Assembly (NCBI GenBank): GCA_036563505.1
Contig: DATCMH010000016.1
Span: 124,001 to 188,000, forward strand
DNA: 64,000 nucleotides
From: DATCMH01 sp036563505
GTDB lineage: Bacteria; Pseudomonadota; Alphaproteobacteria; Rhizobiales; Beijerinckiaceae
Direction of reading: 5' to 3'
Shown: positions 40,766 through 52,454 of the stretch, one piece after another
Layout: every line of letters starts with the position of its first letter
How positions within the stretch are numbered: position 1 is the stretch's first letter
Translations under genes and position numbers: made by a program
Notes under the pieces: model-generated
What the model saw: the letters and a program-made list of their open reading frames with translations, nothing else
Databases searched by the model: none
What the model was told of the DNA's origin: nothing

Positions 40766-42019
40766 ATGACGGCGGCGCTCGATATCGCACCATCGCTCAC
40801 TCCCGCCCCCGCCCGGCCGGCTCCCATAGCTGTGAAGCCGTCCCTCGTCGGGCTGACGCGCGCGCAGCTCGGCGAGCGACTGGCCGATATCGGCGTGCCG
40901 GAGCGCGAGCGGCGCATGCGCGTCGGCCAGCTCTGGCATTGGATCGCCCTGCGCGGCGCCACCGACTTCGAGCGCATGACGACGCTGGCCAAGGGCCTGC
41001 GCGGCGCGCTCGCTGAGGCCTACACTCTCGAGCGGCCGCAGGTCGTCTCCGAGCAGGTGTCGCAGGACGGCACGCGCAAGTGGCTCTTGCGCATGCCCTC
41101 GACCGGCCTGCACGACCAGGGCGCCGAGATCGAGTGCGTCTACATCCCCGAGACCGACCGCGGCACGCTGTGCGTCTCGAGCCAGGTCGGCTGCACCCTC
41201 AATTGCTCCTTTTGCCACACGGGTACGCAGAAGCTCGTGCGCAACCTGTTCTCGGCGGAGATCGCGGCCCAGCTCATCACGGCCCGCGACCGGCTCGGCG
41301 ATTGGCCGGACGCTCAGCCGCCGGAGGGCGCCTTCGTGCCGACGGACGGCGGACGCTTCATCTCCAACGTCGTCTTCATGGGCATGGGCGAGCCCCTCTA
41401 CAACCTCGACAACGTCGTCGACGCTATCGGTGTGATGAGCGACAACGAGGGCCTCGGTCTCTCGCGTCGGCGCATCACCGTGTCGACCTCGGGCGTCGTG
41501 CCGCAGATGGCGCGGCTCGGCGAAGAGGCGAACTCGATGCTCGCCATCTCGCTCCACGCCGTGCGCGACGATCTGCGCAACGAGCTGGTGCCCCTCAACC
41601 GCAAGTACCCGATCAAGGAGTTGCTCGAGGCCTGCCGGACCTATCCCGGCGTCTCGAACGCGCGACGGATCACCTTCGAGTACGTCATGCTCGACGGCGT
41701 GAACGATTCCGACGCCGATGCGCGCGAGCTCGTTCGGCTGCTCAAGGGTGTCCCGGCGAAGATCAACCTCATCCCCTTCAATCCCTGGCCCGGCACAAAG
41801 TACCGCTGCTCGAGCTGGGAGCGGATCGAGCGCTTCTCGGAGATCGTCTTCCGCGCCGGCTACGCCTCGCCGGTGCGCACGCCCCGCGGGCGCGACATCC
41901 TCGCCGCCTGCGGCCAGCTCAAGAGCGAGACGGAGAAGCTGCGCGCCCGGGCCCGCCTCATGCTGGAGAGCGGGATCGGGGCGGAAGGCATGTATGCGCT
42001 GGGCGACGCCGAGGCGTGA
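40766..42019 (+). CDS. rlmN: 23S rRNA (adenine-2503-C2)-methyltransferase RlmN
   Basis: A 417-residue radical-SAM enzyme methylating A2503 of 23S rRNA (and A37 of some tRNAs). Cluster cysteines C143, C147, C150 lie in SSQVGCTLNCSFCHTGTQK. C136 sits seven residues before the first, as E. coli C118 does. The C-terminal RGRDILAACGQLKSE supplies the methyl-carrying Cys. MGMGEPLYNLDNV is the GGEPL-type SAM motif. The stop overlaps the next start by one base (TGATG). Confidence 0.97.
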   Translation: MTAALDIAPSLTPAPARPAPIAVKPSLVGLTRAQLGERLADIGVPERERRMRVGQLWHWIALRGATDFERMTTLAKGLRGALAEAYTLERPQVVSEQVSQDGTRKWLLRMPSTGLHDQGAEIECVYIPETDRGTLCVSSQVGCTLNCSFCHTGTQKLVRNLFSAEIAAQLITARDRLGDWPDAQPPEGAFVPTDGGRFISNVVFMGMGEPLYNLDNVVDAIGVMSDNEGLGLSRRRITVSTSGVVPQMARLGEEANSMLAISLHAVRDDLRNELVPLNRKYPIKELLEACRTYPGVSNARRITFEYVMLDGVNDSDADARELVRLLKGVPAKINLIPFNPWPGTKYRCSSWERIERFSEIVFRAGYASPVRTPRGRDILAACGQLKSETEKLRARARLMLESGIGAEGMYALGDAEA

Positions 42020-42540
42020 TGCGCCTCATCGGCCGCCTCTTCCTGTTCGTCCTCGGCCTTTCCCTCGCCATCCCGACCGGCGCCGTGCTGCTGACCCTTG
42101 GGGCGCTTTTCGAGCCCACCGCGCGGGGGCTCGCGACGACGATCGCCTCGGCGGGGCTCTTCAACCTTCTCCAGGCCTTGGCGGAGGGTCTCGAGAACGC
42201 CGACCCGCAGGCGCTCCGGCTTTCGGGGCTGCTGGGCAGCCTGCTCGCCGGCCTCCTCGTCCTGCCGCCCGCCTTCGCCGCCGCGACGGGAGAGATCGTG
42301 GGCCTCAGGGCGCTCGCCTGGTACGGCGGCGCGACGGGCCTGTTCACGGCTCTCGTGCCCTGGCTGGCGCGGACGCGCATCGGTGGATCGAGCGGGGCGG
42401 CGCTGGCCGCGGAGGGCCGCATCACGGCGATGCTCTTCCTCGTCGGCGCGGGGTCCGGCTTCATCTATTGGCTGGTGGCTGGGCACAGCGCCGGGCGGCG
42501 CGCCTCCGATCCTACCGCGCCGAGGCCGCCAGGATCTTGA
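42019..42540 (+). CDS. Small membrane protein, unknown function
   Basis: A 173-residue protein with about four hydrophobic helices: LFLFVLGLSLAIPTGAVLLTLG (residues 7-28), ALLVLPPAFAAATG region, GGATGLFTALVPWLA and MLFLVGAGSGFIYWLVAG. The start overlaps the rlmN stop by one base, so it is translationally coupled. No domain recognised. Its last 29 bases overlap the convergent LysE gene. Confidence 0.8.
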   Translation: MRLIGRLFLFVLGLSLAIPTGAVLLTLGALFEPTARGLATTIASAGLFNLLQALAEGLENADPQALRLSGLLGSLLAGLLVLPPAFAAATGEIVGLRALAWYGGATGLFTALVPWLARTRIGGSSGAALAAEGRITAMLFLVGAGSGFIYWLVAGHSAGRRASDPTAPRPPGS

Positions 42541-43153
42541 CGGCGAAGGCCGAGAACCACCCGGCGAAAGCGTAATCGATGGCGCGCAGGACCCGCGGCC
42601 GCTGCTGTAGGGCCTTGAGGACCCGCTCCGCCCCCAAGATGAGCAGCGCGCAGAGCGGCAGGGTGAAGACCACGAAGTAGAGTCCGAGGAAGACGAGCTT
42701 GCCCGCGGCGTTCGGATCGTCGGCCTGCACGAACTGGGGCAGGAAGGTCACGAAGAACAAGACCACCTTGGGGTTCGTCAGGTTGACCCCGAGGCCGAGG
42801 AGGAAGGTGCGCCAGAACGGGACCTCGTCCGTGGCGGTGCCGTTCACGCTGAGCGCCGAGCCGTGGCGCAGGGCGTCGAGGGCAAGCCAGAGCAGGTAAA
42901 GAGCGCCCACGACCTTGAGCACGAAGAAGGCCGTCGCCGAGGCGGCAAGGAGCGCCGAGACGCCGAGCGCCGCGAGCAGCGTGTGCAGGCAAGCGCCAAG
43001 CTGGGCGCCCATCATGGAGGCCATGCCGGCGCGCCGCCCGCCCGCCACGGTCTTCGCCAGGAACAGGCTCATGTCCGGCCCCGGCGTGACGAACAGCGTG
43101 AAGCAGGCGAGCGAGTAGAGCGCGAGGGTCGAGGCGTCGGGCAGGAAGGTCAT
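42512..43153 (-). CDS. LysE/RhtB family amino-acid exporter
   Basis: A 213-residue permease with six membrane helices. TPGPDMSLFLAKTVAGGRRAG is the family signature near residues 24-45. FLLGLGVNLTNPKVVLFFVTFLPQF is the second conserved block. Exports neutral or basic amino acids or homoserine-type compounds. ATG 43153. It overlaps the convergent gene at its 3' end. Confidence 0.93.
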   Translation of the reverse strand: MTFLPDASTLALYSLACFTLFVTPGPDMSLFLAKTVAGGRRAGMASMMGAQLGACLHTLLAALGVSALLAASATAFFVLKVVGALYLLWLALDALRHGSALSVNGTATDEVPFWRTFLLGLGVNLTNPKVVLFFVTFLPQFVQADDPNAAGKLVFLGLYFVVFTLPLCALLILGAERVLKALQQRPRVLRAIDYAFAGWFSAFAVKILAASAR

Positions 43154-43232
43154 GGTCGGGCCGCGGCGGTTCGAAGGCGACGAGACTACGCCAAACGGCT
43201 CCCGCCGTCAGCCACCGGCCTCGGGAGCGGCG

Positions 43233-45599
43233 TCAAGCGGCGCTGCGGCGCGGCACGGCCCGATCGGCTGCGACGACGCCCGGAGCGCCGAGGAGGTAGC
43301 CCTGCACGGCGTCACAGCCGTGGGCGCGCAAGGCCGCGAGCTGGTTTTCGTGCTCGACGCCCTCGGCGACCACCCGGAGTCCGAGCCCCTGGCCGAGGCG
43401 GATGACCGATTCCACGATCGTCGCCGAGGAGGCGTCCTCGGCGACCCGCGCCACGAAGCAGCGGTCGATCTTGAGCGTATCGAAGGGAAAGGTCTGGAGG
43501 TAGCTCAGGGACGAGTAGCCCGTGCCGAAATCGTCGAGGGCGAGACGCACGCCCAGCGTCTTGAGGCGCTCGAGCCCCGTCAGCGCCCGATCGCGGTCGC
43601 GGATCAGGGCGGTCTCGGTGATCTCGAGTTCGAGGCGCGAGGGCTCGAGCCCCGTCTCGGCGAGCACCTCCTGGACGAGGACCGGCAGGTCCGCGTCCTG
43701 CAACTGCACGGGCGACAGGTTCACGGCCACCGTGCAGCCAGCGGTCCAGGAGGCCGCTTCGCGGCAGGCCTGGCGCAGCGCCCAGGCACCCAGCGGCAGC
43801 ACCAGCCCCGTCTCCTCGGCGACGGGGATGAAGCACGAGGGCGGCCTGTCGCCGAGCACGGGGCTGCGCCAGCGCAGCAGGGCCTCGTAGCCGGCGACCC
43901 GGCCGGATTCGATCGCGACCTGGGGCTGGTAGACGAGGGTGAACTCGCCCCGCGCAAGCGCATGGCGCAGCTCCTCTTCGAGCCGGCGGCGCTCGCGAAG
44001 CGCGGCGTCGAGGGACGGGTCGAAGAGGGCGACGCGGCCCCGCCCCTCGCCCTTGGCCTTGTACAGCGCGATGTCGGCGTTCTTGAGGAGTTGCACCGGG
44101 TCGGTGCCGTCGCGGGGATAGAGGCTTACGCCGACGCTCGCCCCGATCGTCAGGTGCCGGCCGGCGGCGGCGTAAGGCGCGCTCAGGGCCTCGACGATGC
44201 GCCGCCCCAATGCCTCGACGCCGGCGAGGTCCGCGACCCCGGTCTGGACCACGACGAACTCGTCGCCGCCCTGGCGGTAGACCCCGTCCTCGCTGCGCAG
44301 GAGGCTGCGCAGCCGGCCTGCGACGATGCGCAGGAGCTCGTCGCCGACGGGGTGACCGAAAGTGTCGTTGACGTCCTTGAACCGGTCGAGGTCGAGGCAG
44401 AGCAGGGCGAAAGGACGCCCGCCCTCCTTTGCGGCCACGACGGCCCGCTCCAGGCGCTCGTGCAGGGAGGCGCGGTTGAGAAGGCCGGTGAGCGGGTCGT
44501 GGTGGGCGAGGAAGCGGATATGCGCCTCTGCGGCGGCGCGCTCGCGTAGGTCGCGCACCGCGACGACCTGGCGCGGACCATCGGCGAAGGCCATGGGCTG
44601 GAGGTGCATCTCGACGGGAAGCGCCGTGCCGTCGGCGCGCAGCAGGCGCGCCCGGGCGACGGAGGGCGCACTCCTCCCCTCTCCGGGCGGATCTTCGCCG
44701 GGAGCGAGGAGGCCGGCGAAGGGCTGGCCTACCAAGTCCTGCGGCGCGCGTCCGACCAGAGCGGCCAGGCTGCGGTTGGCCTCGGTGATGGTCGGCCCGC
44801 GCAGGATGGCGATCCCCTCGAGCGCGGCGTCGGCGAGCTCGCGCATGCGGGCGATCTCCGCCGCGGCCGCGCTCATGCGGGCGTCGAGCCAGGCCGCGCA
44901 GGCTCCGAGCGTGAGGACGGCGAGCATCATCGCCGCGATGGCGGCGGCCAAGCCCTCCCGCGGCATCGTCCAGGGGGGCGCGACCACCGTCGGATCCGGA
45001 ACGGCGACCGCCGTACCGATGCCGATGAAGTGAAGGACGAAGATCGCGATGAAGAACAGCGCGGCTGCGGCAGCGCGCCCGGCCCCGAACAGGTCTCGGC
45101 GTAGCGCCTCGAAGGCCAGGGCCGAGAACGCAGCGCCGAGCACGTCGGAGAGGATGACCGCCGGGACGTCCCAGACGAAGGTGCCGGGGATGACGACCCC
45201 GAGCATGCCGAGATTGTGCGTTCCGGCGATGGCGAGGCCGAAGACGAGGCCGGCCAGCGCCGACCGGAGCCCGGACCGGCCCGTGCGGGCGATCGCGGCC
45301 GCTGGGATCGCCAGGAGAACCGCGATGGCAAGCGACCCGGACGTCCAGCCGACCTCGTAGCTCACGAGGGTGCCCGGATCGTAGGCCAGCATGGCGACGA
45401 AATGCGTGCTCCAGATGCCGACGCCGGCGGTGAAGCCGGCCGCCAGGAGCCAGAACAGGCGCCGCGCCGGGACGGCGAGGGAGCGCTGCAGCAGGGTCAC
45501 GGCGACGAGGTTCGCGCCCAGGCAGATCAGCCCGGCAAGGGCCAGGAGTCCCGGCGCGTGGTCGTCGGAGATGCAGGCGAGAATGCGGTACAAGGGCAA
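43233..45599 (-). CDS. MHYT-PAS-GGDEF-EAL membrane cyclic-di-GMP enzyme
   Basis: A 788-residue bifunctional-looking c-di-GMP protein. The N-terminal MHYT sensor has repeats with His at 66 (STHFVAML), 128 (GTHNLGML) and 190 (LHFIGIG), evenly 62 residues apart. A PAS domain (about 250-350) precedes GGDEF 444-448. The I-site RSED (435-438) is exactly five residues before it. The EAL domain starts YEALLRW (572-574 EAL) and keeps DDFGTGYSS and EGVE. Both catalytic signatures are intact. The start is TTG 45599. MHYT is a proposed metal-mediated gas/redox sensor. Confidence 0.94.
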   Translation of the reverse strand: MPLYRILACISDDHAPGLLALAGLICLGANLVAVTLLQRSLAVPARRLFWLLAAGFTAGVGIWSTHFVAMLAYDPGTLVSYEVGWTSGSLAIAVLLAIPAAAIARTGRSGLRSALAGLVFGLAIAGTHNLGMLGVVIPGTFVWDVPAVILSDVLGAAFSALAFEALRRDLFGAGRAAAAALFFIAIFVLHFIGIGTAVAVPDPTVVAPPWTMPREGLAAAIAAMMLAVLTLGACAAWLDARMSAAAAEIARMRELADAALEGIAILRGPTITEANRSLAALVGRAPQDLVGQPFAGLLAPGEDPPGEGRSAPSVARARLLRADGTALPVEMHLQPMAFADGPRQVVAVRDLRERAAAEAHIRFLAHHDPLTGLLNRASLHERLERAVVAAKEGGRPFALLCLDLDRFKDVNDTFGHPVGDELLRIVAGRLRSLLRSEDGVYRQGGDEFVVVQTGVADLAGVEALGRRIVEALSAPYAAAGRHLTIGASVGVSLYPRDGTDPVQLLKNADIALYKAKGEGRGRVALFDPSLDAALRERRRLEEELRHALARGEFTLVYQPQVAIESGRVAGYEALLRWRSPVLGDRPPSCFIPVAEETGLVLPLGAWALRQACREAASWTAGCTVAVNLSPVQLQDADLPVLVQEVLAETGLEPSRLELEITETALIRDRDRALTGLERLKTLGVRLALDDFGTGYSSLSYLQTFPFDTLKIDRCFVARVAEDASSATIVESVIRLGQGLGLRVVAEGVEHENQLAALRAHGCDAVQGYLLGAPGVVAADRAVPRRSAA

Positions 45600-45704
45600 T
45601 GCTCACGGCAACAGGCGGGCACCGTGAGGGAAGAGTCTTTCGGACCTCGTTTAACTTATGTTGCAAATTGCCGCGATTTCGCGGTCCCCGGGCGTGTTGC
45701 CACG

Positions 45705-48221
<2,517 letters not shown>

Positions 48222-48336
48222 TTTCTTGATCCACCCCGAGCGGCCCGCGCTGTCAAGGCGAGGCGGCTATCGCCCGCCCGGCGGGAGGGTGCTACAGACC
48301 GCCGATCCCCGAGCCTGACCGCCGAGCCCCTCGCCC

Positions 48337-50022
48337 ATGACGCCCTCCACCGTCGCCTCCCGCACCGGCGGCCGCCTCCTCGTCGACCAGCTCGTGGCGC
48401 AAGGGGTCGACCACGTGTTCTGCGTGCCGGGCGAGAGCTACCTCGCGGTTCTCGACGCGCTCCACGACGCGAAGATCGAGGTCACCGTCTGCCGGCAGGA
48501 GGGCGGCGCCGCCATGATGGCGGAGGCCTACGGCAAACTCACGGGTCGGCCGGGCATCTGCATGGTGACCCGGGGCCCCGGCGCCACCAACGCGTCGCCC
48601 GGCATCCACATCGCGCGCCAGGACTCCACGCCGCTCATCCTGTTCGTCGGCCAGATCGAGCGCGGCATGCGCGAGCGCGAGGCTTTTCAGGAACTCGACT
48701 ACCGCGCCGCCTTCGGGCCGCTGGCGAAGTGGGCGACCGAGATCGACGACGCGGCCCGCATTCCGGAGCTCGTCTCGCGGGCCTTCCACGTCGCGACGAG
48801 CGGGCGGCCGGGCCCCGTGGTGATGGCTCTACCCGAGGATATGCTCACGGAGGAGGCCGCCGTCGCCGACGCGGCCCCCGCCGAGCCGGTCGAGACCTAT
48901 CCCGGTCTCACCCAGATGGCGGAGCTGCAGAAGCTGCTCTGGGCGGCCAAGGCGCCCTTCGCGATCCTCGGCGGCAGCCGCTGGTCGGAGGCCGCGGTGC
49001 GACGCTTCCAGCGCTTTGCCGAGCGCTTCCAGCTTCCCGTTGCCTGCTCCTTCCGCCGTCAGATGCTGTTTCCGGCCGATCACCCGTCCTACGCGGGCGA
49101 CCTCGGCCTTGGCGTGAACCCGAAGCTCCTCGAGCGCATCCGCAGCGCCGACCTCCTGCTCCTCGTCGGCGGGCGCCTCTCGGAGATCCCGTCGCAGAGC
49201 TACACGCTGATCGGCATCCCGGAACCCGGCCGGACGCTCGTCCACGTCCATCCCGACCCGGAAGAGCTCGGGCGGATCTACCGCCCCCGCCTCGCGGTGA
49301 ATGCCGCGCCGACCGCCTTCACGGCGGCGCTGGAGGGCGTGCAGCCCCCAGCAAGCCTGCCCTGGGCCGAGGCGACCCGGGACGCCCACGGGTCCTACCA
49401 GGCCTGGAGCGACCCTGCGGCGATCCGCCATCCCGGCGCCCTCCAGATGGGCGAGGTGATGGCCCATCTGCGCGCGACGCTCCCCGTGGACGCGATCTTC
49501 TGCAACGGCGCGGGCAACTTCGCCACCTGGGTGCACCGCTTCTGGCCGTTTCGCGCCTTCGCGAGCCAGCTCGCCCCGACCTCCGGCTCCATGGGCTACG
49601 GCCTGCCGGCGGCCGTGGCGGCCAAGCGCATCGCCCCAGCGCGCACCGTGGTGTGTTTTGCCGGCGACGGCGACTTCCTAATGAACGGGCAGGAGTTCGC
49701 CACGGCGGTCCAGTACGATCTGCCGATCCTCGTCGTGCTCCTCGATAACGGCATGTACGGGACGATCCGCATGCACCAGGAGCGGGACTATCCCGGGCGG
49801 GTGTCCGCGACGACCCTCACGAACCCGGACTTCGCGGCCTATGCCCGGGCTTTCGGCGGCCATGGCGAGCGCGTCGAGCGCACGGATGAGTTCGCGCCGG
49901 CCCTCGACCGGGCGCTCGCGAGCGGCCGGCCCGCCATCCTGCACTGCCTCATCGACCCGGAGACGATCACGCCGACGACGACGCTCTCGGCCATCCGCGA
50001 GAAGGCCCTGGCGCAAGCATAA
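48337..50022 (+). CDS. Thiamine-pyrophosphate enzyme, acetolactate-synthase-like
   Basis: A 561-residue TPP enzyme. N-terminal domain with the catalytic Glu E55 in VCRQEGGAAMMAEAYG. Middle domain GQLPV-like FQLPVACSFRRQ. C-terminal TPP-binding block GDGDFLMNGQEFATAVQY with DNGMYG. Fits the acetolactate synthase large-subunit/IlvB-like family; no ilvN small-subunit gene follows, so it could be a catabolic ALS, an oxalyl-CoA-decarboxylase-like or other pyruvate-using enzyme. Divergent from the hybrid kinase. Confidence 0.85.
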   Translation: MTPSTVASRTGGRLLVDQLVAQGVDHVFCVPGESYLAVLDALHDAKIEVTVCRQEGGAAMMAEAYGKLTGRPGICMVTRGPGATNASPGIHIARQDSTPLILFVGQIERGMREREAFQELDYRAAFGPLAKWATEIDDAARIPELVSRAFHVATSGRPGPVVMALPEDMLTEEAAVADAAPAEPVETYPGLTQMAELQKLLWAAKAPFAILGGSRWSEAAVRRFQRFAERFQLPVACSFRRQMLFPADHPSYAGDLGLGVNPKLLERIRSADLLLLVGGRLSEIPSQSYTLIGIPEPGRTLVHVHPDPEELGRIYRPRLAVNAAPTAFTAALEGVQPPASLPWAEATRDAHGSYQAWSDPAAIRHPGALQMGEVMAHLRATLPVDAIFCNGAGNFATWVHRFWPFRAFASQLAPTSGSMGYGLPAAVAAKRIAPARTVVCFAGDGDFLMNGQEFATAVQYDLPILVVLLDNGMYGTIRMHQERDYPGRVSATTLTNPDFAAYARAFGGHGERVERTDEFAPALDRALASGRPAILHCLIDPETITPTTTLSAIREKALAQA

Positions 50023-50102
50023 CCGGTGCCGCCCGAAGACCAGAATGCGCCTGGGAGCGTATAGCCAAGCTTGATGGAATGAAGAGTTTGCAACTTAAGC
50101 GT

Positions 50103-50127
50103 GGAACCGACGCCGTATCACTCCATT
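50103..50127 (+). promoter_or_regulatory. Candidate EcfG-type promoter (one mismatch)
   Basis: GGAAC at 50103-50107, 16-base spacer, CATT at 50124-50127 (consensus CGTT). It lies 83 bases upstream of the DUF4142 gene, whose family is often part of the general stress response. Confidence 0.4.
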
Positions 50128-50210
50128 GACTAGGGCGAGGTCCGGCAGCGTGGGTTGCTGGGCGGGCCGCTGTTCAAGTTCATAGCCAGCTGTCAAAGGG
50201 AGACCACACG

Positions 50211-50897
50211 ATGGATCGCCGCAATTTCCTCATCGGCCTCATGGGAGGCACCGCCGCCCTCGCCGTGACCCAGACGCCCGCCACCGCTCAGATGATGGCG
50301 CAGGGTGGGATGGCGACGCCGCAGTACCTCGTCATGGCCATGCGCGGCGGCATGTTCCTCGAGGAGACGGCCCGGATCGCCTTCGACAAGACGCAGGATC
50401 CGCGGGTGCGCCGCTTCGCACGCGCTGAGGTGCTCGAGCAGGTGACCCTCTCCGATCGCCTGAACGCCAACGCCGACATCCCGACGGCTGCCGCCCCTGG
50501 CGCTCTCGGTAATCCGGCCGGCGGCGCGCTGGTCGGCGCGGGCGTGGGTGCTCTCGTCGGCGGGCCGGTCGGCGCCCTCGTCGGGGCCGGCATCGGCGCC
50601 ACCACGGGTACGGTCGCGACGGCGGCCGGCGGCATCCCGACCCAGGCCGTGGTGACGACGGACGCCCAGAAGGCGGCCACCATCGCCCAGCTCCAGGGCC
50701 TGCCCCCGAGCCCGCAGTTCGATGCGGCCTTCGTGAACGCCTCGATCCTGGGTCACCAGGAGGCCTACACGATCCACGGCGCCTACGCCCAGTCGGGCGA
50801 GGATCCGGCCCTGCGCCGGATCGCCCGCAACGCCCTGCCGCTGATCCGGCTGCACCTGTCGCAGCTCTCGCGCATGCAGGCGATGATGCAGGGCTGA
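50211..50897 (+). CDS. DUF4142-like secreted protein with glycine-zipper insertion
   Basis: A 228-residue exported protein. The N-terminus MDRRNFLIGLMGGTAAL resembles a twin-arginine/Sec signal with ALAVTQTPATAQ before cleavage. DUF4142-type helices (GGMFLEETARIAFDKTQDPRVRRFA and the C-terminal ALRRIARNALPLIRLHLSQL) are split by a Gly/Ala-rich glycine-zipper stretch (about residues 100-145, GALVGAGVGALVGG and GAGIGATTG). The zipper suggests membrane insertion or oligomerisation. ATG follows AGGGAGA. Confidence 0.75.
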   Translation: MDRRNFLIGLMGGTAALAVTQTPATAQMMAQGGMATPQYLVMAMRGGMFLEETARIAFDKTQDPRVRRFARAEVLEQVTLSDRLNANADIPTAAAPGALGNPAGGALVGAGVGALVGGPVGALVGAGIGATTGTVATAAGGIPTQAVVTTDAQKAATIAQLQGLPPSPQFDAAFVNASILGHQEAYTIHGAYAQSGEDPALRRIARNALPLIRLHLSQLSRMQAMMQG

Positions 50898-50925
50898 ACG
50901 CCCCGCGACATTGAAGCGTTTCGAG

Positions 50926-50953
50926 CGCCGGCGCCTTCGGGTGCCGGCGTTTC
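50926..50953 (+). terminator. Putative terminator after the DUF4142-like gene
   Basis: A 10-bp stem with one mismatch (CGCCGGCGCC / GGTGCCGGCG) closes on a TTCG tetraloop and is followed by TTTCG. It lies 28 bases after the stop and also lies just beyond the 3' end of the convergent small gene. Confidence 0.7.
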
Positions 50954-50970
50954 GCGTTCTGGAAAGGTCG

Positions 50971-51246
50971 TTAGCGCCGCGACGACATGAGGTCGTGGGT
51001 GAGTACGGTGAGCTTACCGATCAGGCTTGCCGTATCGCCGGGCGCACAGGACCAGTGCGTGCCGATCGCCGAGCCGTCGGCGGAGACCGTGACCACCGCG
51101 ACCGAGCGCAGATTGCCCGCTCGCGCCTCGGCGAGCTGGTCCTGCAGGACGGCGATGATCGAGGCCGCGTCCCCGTCGGGCGGCGCGTCGACCACCGGGC
51201 GGGGGAAGCTGATCACGTCGGACGCCTCTCGCCTTGTCTCGCTCAT
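50971..51246 (-). CDS. Small hypothetical protein
   Basis: A 91-residue protein starting MSETRREASDVISFPRP at ATG 51246, with a good GGGGGAG site. The C-terminal half is an Ala/Leu/Val-rich alpha-beta segment (VAVVTVSADGSAIGTHW). No family recognised. The frame extends upstream to 51384 but the upstream part overlaps the hydrolase remnant region and has no better start. Confidence 0.6.
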   Translation of the reverse strand: MSETRREASDVISFPRPVVDAPPDGDAASIIAVLQDQLAEARAGNLRSVAVVTVSADGSAIGTHWSCAPGDTASLIGKLTVLTHDLMSSRR

Positions 51247-51331
51247 GCTGGTCACTCCCCCGATCCAAGCGTCCCCCATGAGGCTCCGGCCGTGGTTTCG
51301 GCCTGGTAAACGGGATCGCTCATTCGGCCTT

Positions 51332-51505
51332 TTACTGGGTCCATCCCTGCTTGGCGAGCCAGTCCTGTACCCGACGGGCAACATGGTCGGAGTTATCGTT
51401 CATCGTGACCACGTGCGAATTGCCGCGGATGCCCATCCCCGGCAGTGCAACACCTTGACTGTAGTGCCAGCAACCTTCGCGGTACCCGACGACTTGCTCG
51501 GCGTC
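51332..51505 (-). pseudogene. Remnant of an alpha/beta-hydrolase C-terminus
   Basis: On the minus strand, a frame closed by TAA at 51334-51332 reads GVALPGMGIRGNSHVVTMND then NSDHVARRVQDWLAKQGWTQ. This is the typical C-terminal end of secreted alpha/beta hydrolases: the GIRGNSH block contains the catalytic His, followed by the terminal helix. An in-frame stop at 51508-51506 ends it about 57 codons upstream, with no suitable start, so only a fragment survives. Confidence 0.6.
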
Positions 51506-51632
51506 TCAAAGTGGCGACCCCGGGTCGTCCGGCTCCGCGCGGGGCAGGCCCGCGCCGGGAGCCCGGGACAAGGACGGGGCCGTCCGTTAAGGGCGTCTCG
51601 CCCGAAGAACGGGGGCGAAGCGGAGAGACAAC

Positions 51633-52433
51633 GTGAGCGGGCTCGAGCCTGAGATCGTGGCGGCTTTGTTCGCGGTCGCCGTCGTCGCCGGTTGTTTTGA
51701 CGCCATCGCCGGAGGCGGCGGTCTCCTCACCGTGCCGGCGCTCCTGATGGCGGGCTTCGATCCCGTGGCGGCGATCGCCACGAACAAGGTCCAGGGCTCG
51801 GTCGGCGCGCTCTCGGCCACGGCCGCCTTCGCGCGAAAAGGCCTGATCGATTGGCGCTCGGCCGCGCCCCTTGCCCTGATCGCGGCGGCCGGGTCGCTGG
51901 CCGGTGCGCTCTCGGTCAAGCTCATGAGCCGGCCCCTGCTCGAAGCGGCGATCCCCGTTCTCCTCGTCGGCATCGCTCTGTTCTTCGCCTTCTCGCGGCG
52001 CCTGAGCGACGCGGACGCCCGCGCCCGGCTCTCGGTGGGCGCCTTCGCCTGCACCGTCCCGCCTCTCGTCGGCTTCTACGACGGGGTGTTCGGGCCGGGT
52101 GCCGGTTCCTTCTACATGGTGGGCTTCGTCACCCTTCTCGGCTACGGCGCAGTCAGAGCCACGGCCCACACCAAGCTTGCCAACGCGGCGAGCAATCTCG
52201 GGAGCCTTGGGCTCTTCGCCGCCTCGGGCCTCGTCGCGTGGCCGGTCGGGCTCGTCATGGCAGGCGGCGCCTTCCTGGGCGCCCAGCTCGGGTCGCACCT
52301 CGCGATCCGGCTCGGCGCGCGGCTGATCCGTCCGCTCCTCGTCACCATCTCCTGCGCGATGGCGCTTCGGCTCCTCGCCGACCCCGCCAATCCCTGGCGG
52401 CAGGCCCTCTCGGCCGCTCTCAGGGCTTCGTGA
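51633..52433 (+). CDS. Sulfite exporter TauE/SafE (TSUP) family permease
   Basis: A 266-residue membrane protein with about seven helices. The N-terminal GCFDAIAGGGGLLTVPALL is the family signature; the second-half repeat GFYDGVFGPGAGSFYMVGFV is also intact, followed by TKLANAASNLGSL. Moves sulfite, sulfonates or other small organic anions. GTG 51633 with GGAGAG upstream. Confidence 0.93.
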   Translation: MSGLEPEIVAALFAVAVVAGCFDAIAGGGGLLTVPALLMAGFDPVAAIATNKVQGSVGALSATAAFARKGLIDWRSAAPLALIAAAGSLAGALSVKLMSRPLLEAAIPVLLVGIALFFAFSRRLSDADARARLSVGAFACTVPPLVGFYDGVFGPGAGSFYMVGFVTLLGYGAVRATAHTKLANAASNLGSLGLFAASGLVAWPVGLVMAGGAFLGAQLGSHLAIRLGARLIRPLLVTISCAMALRLLADPANPWRQALSAALRAS

Positions 52434-52454
52434 GACGGGTCAAGCTTCTCAAGG

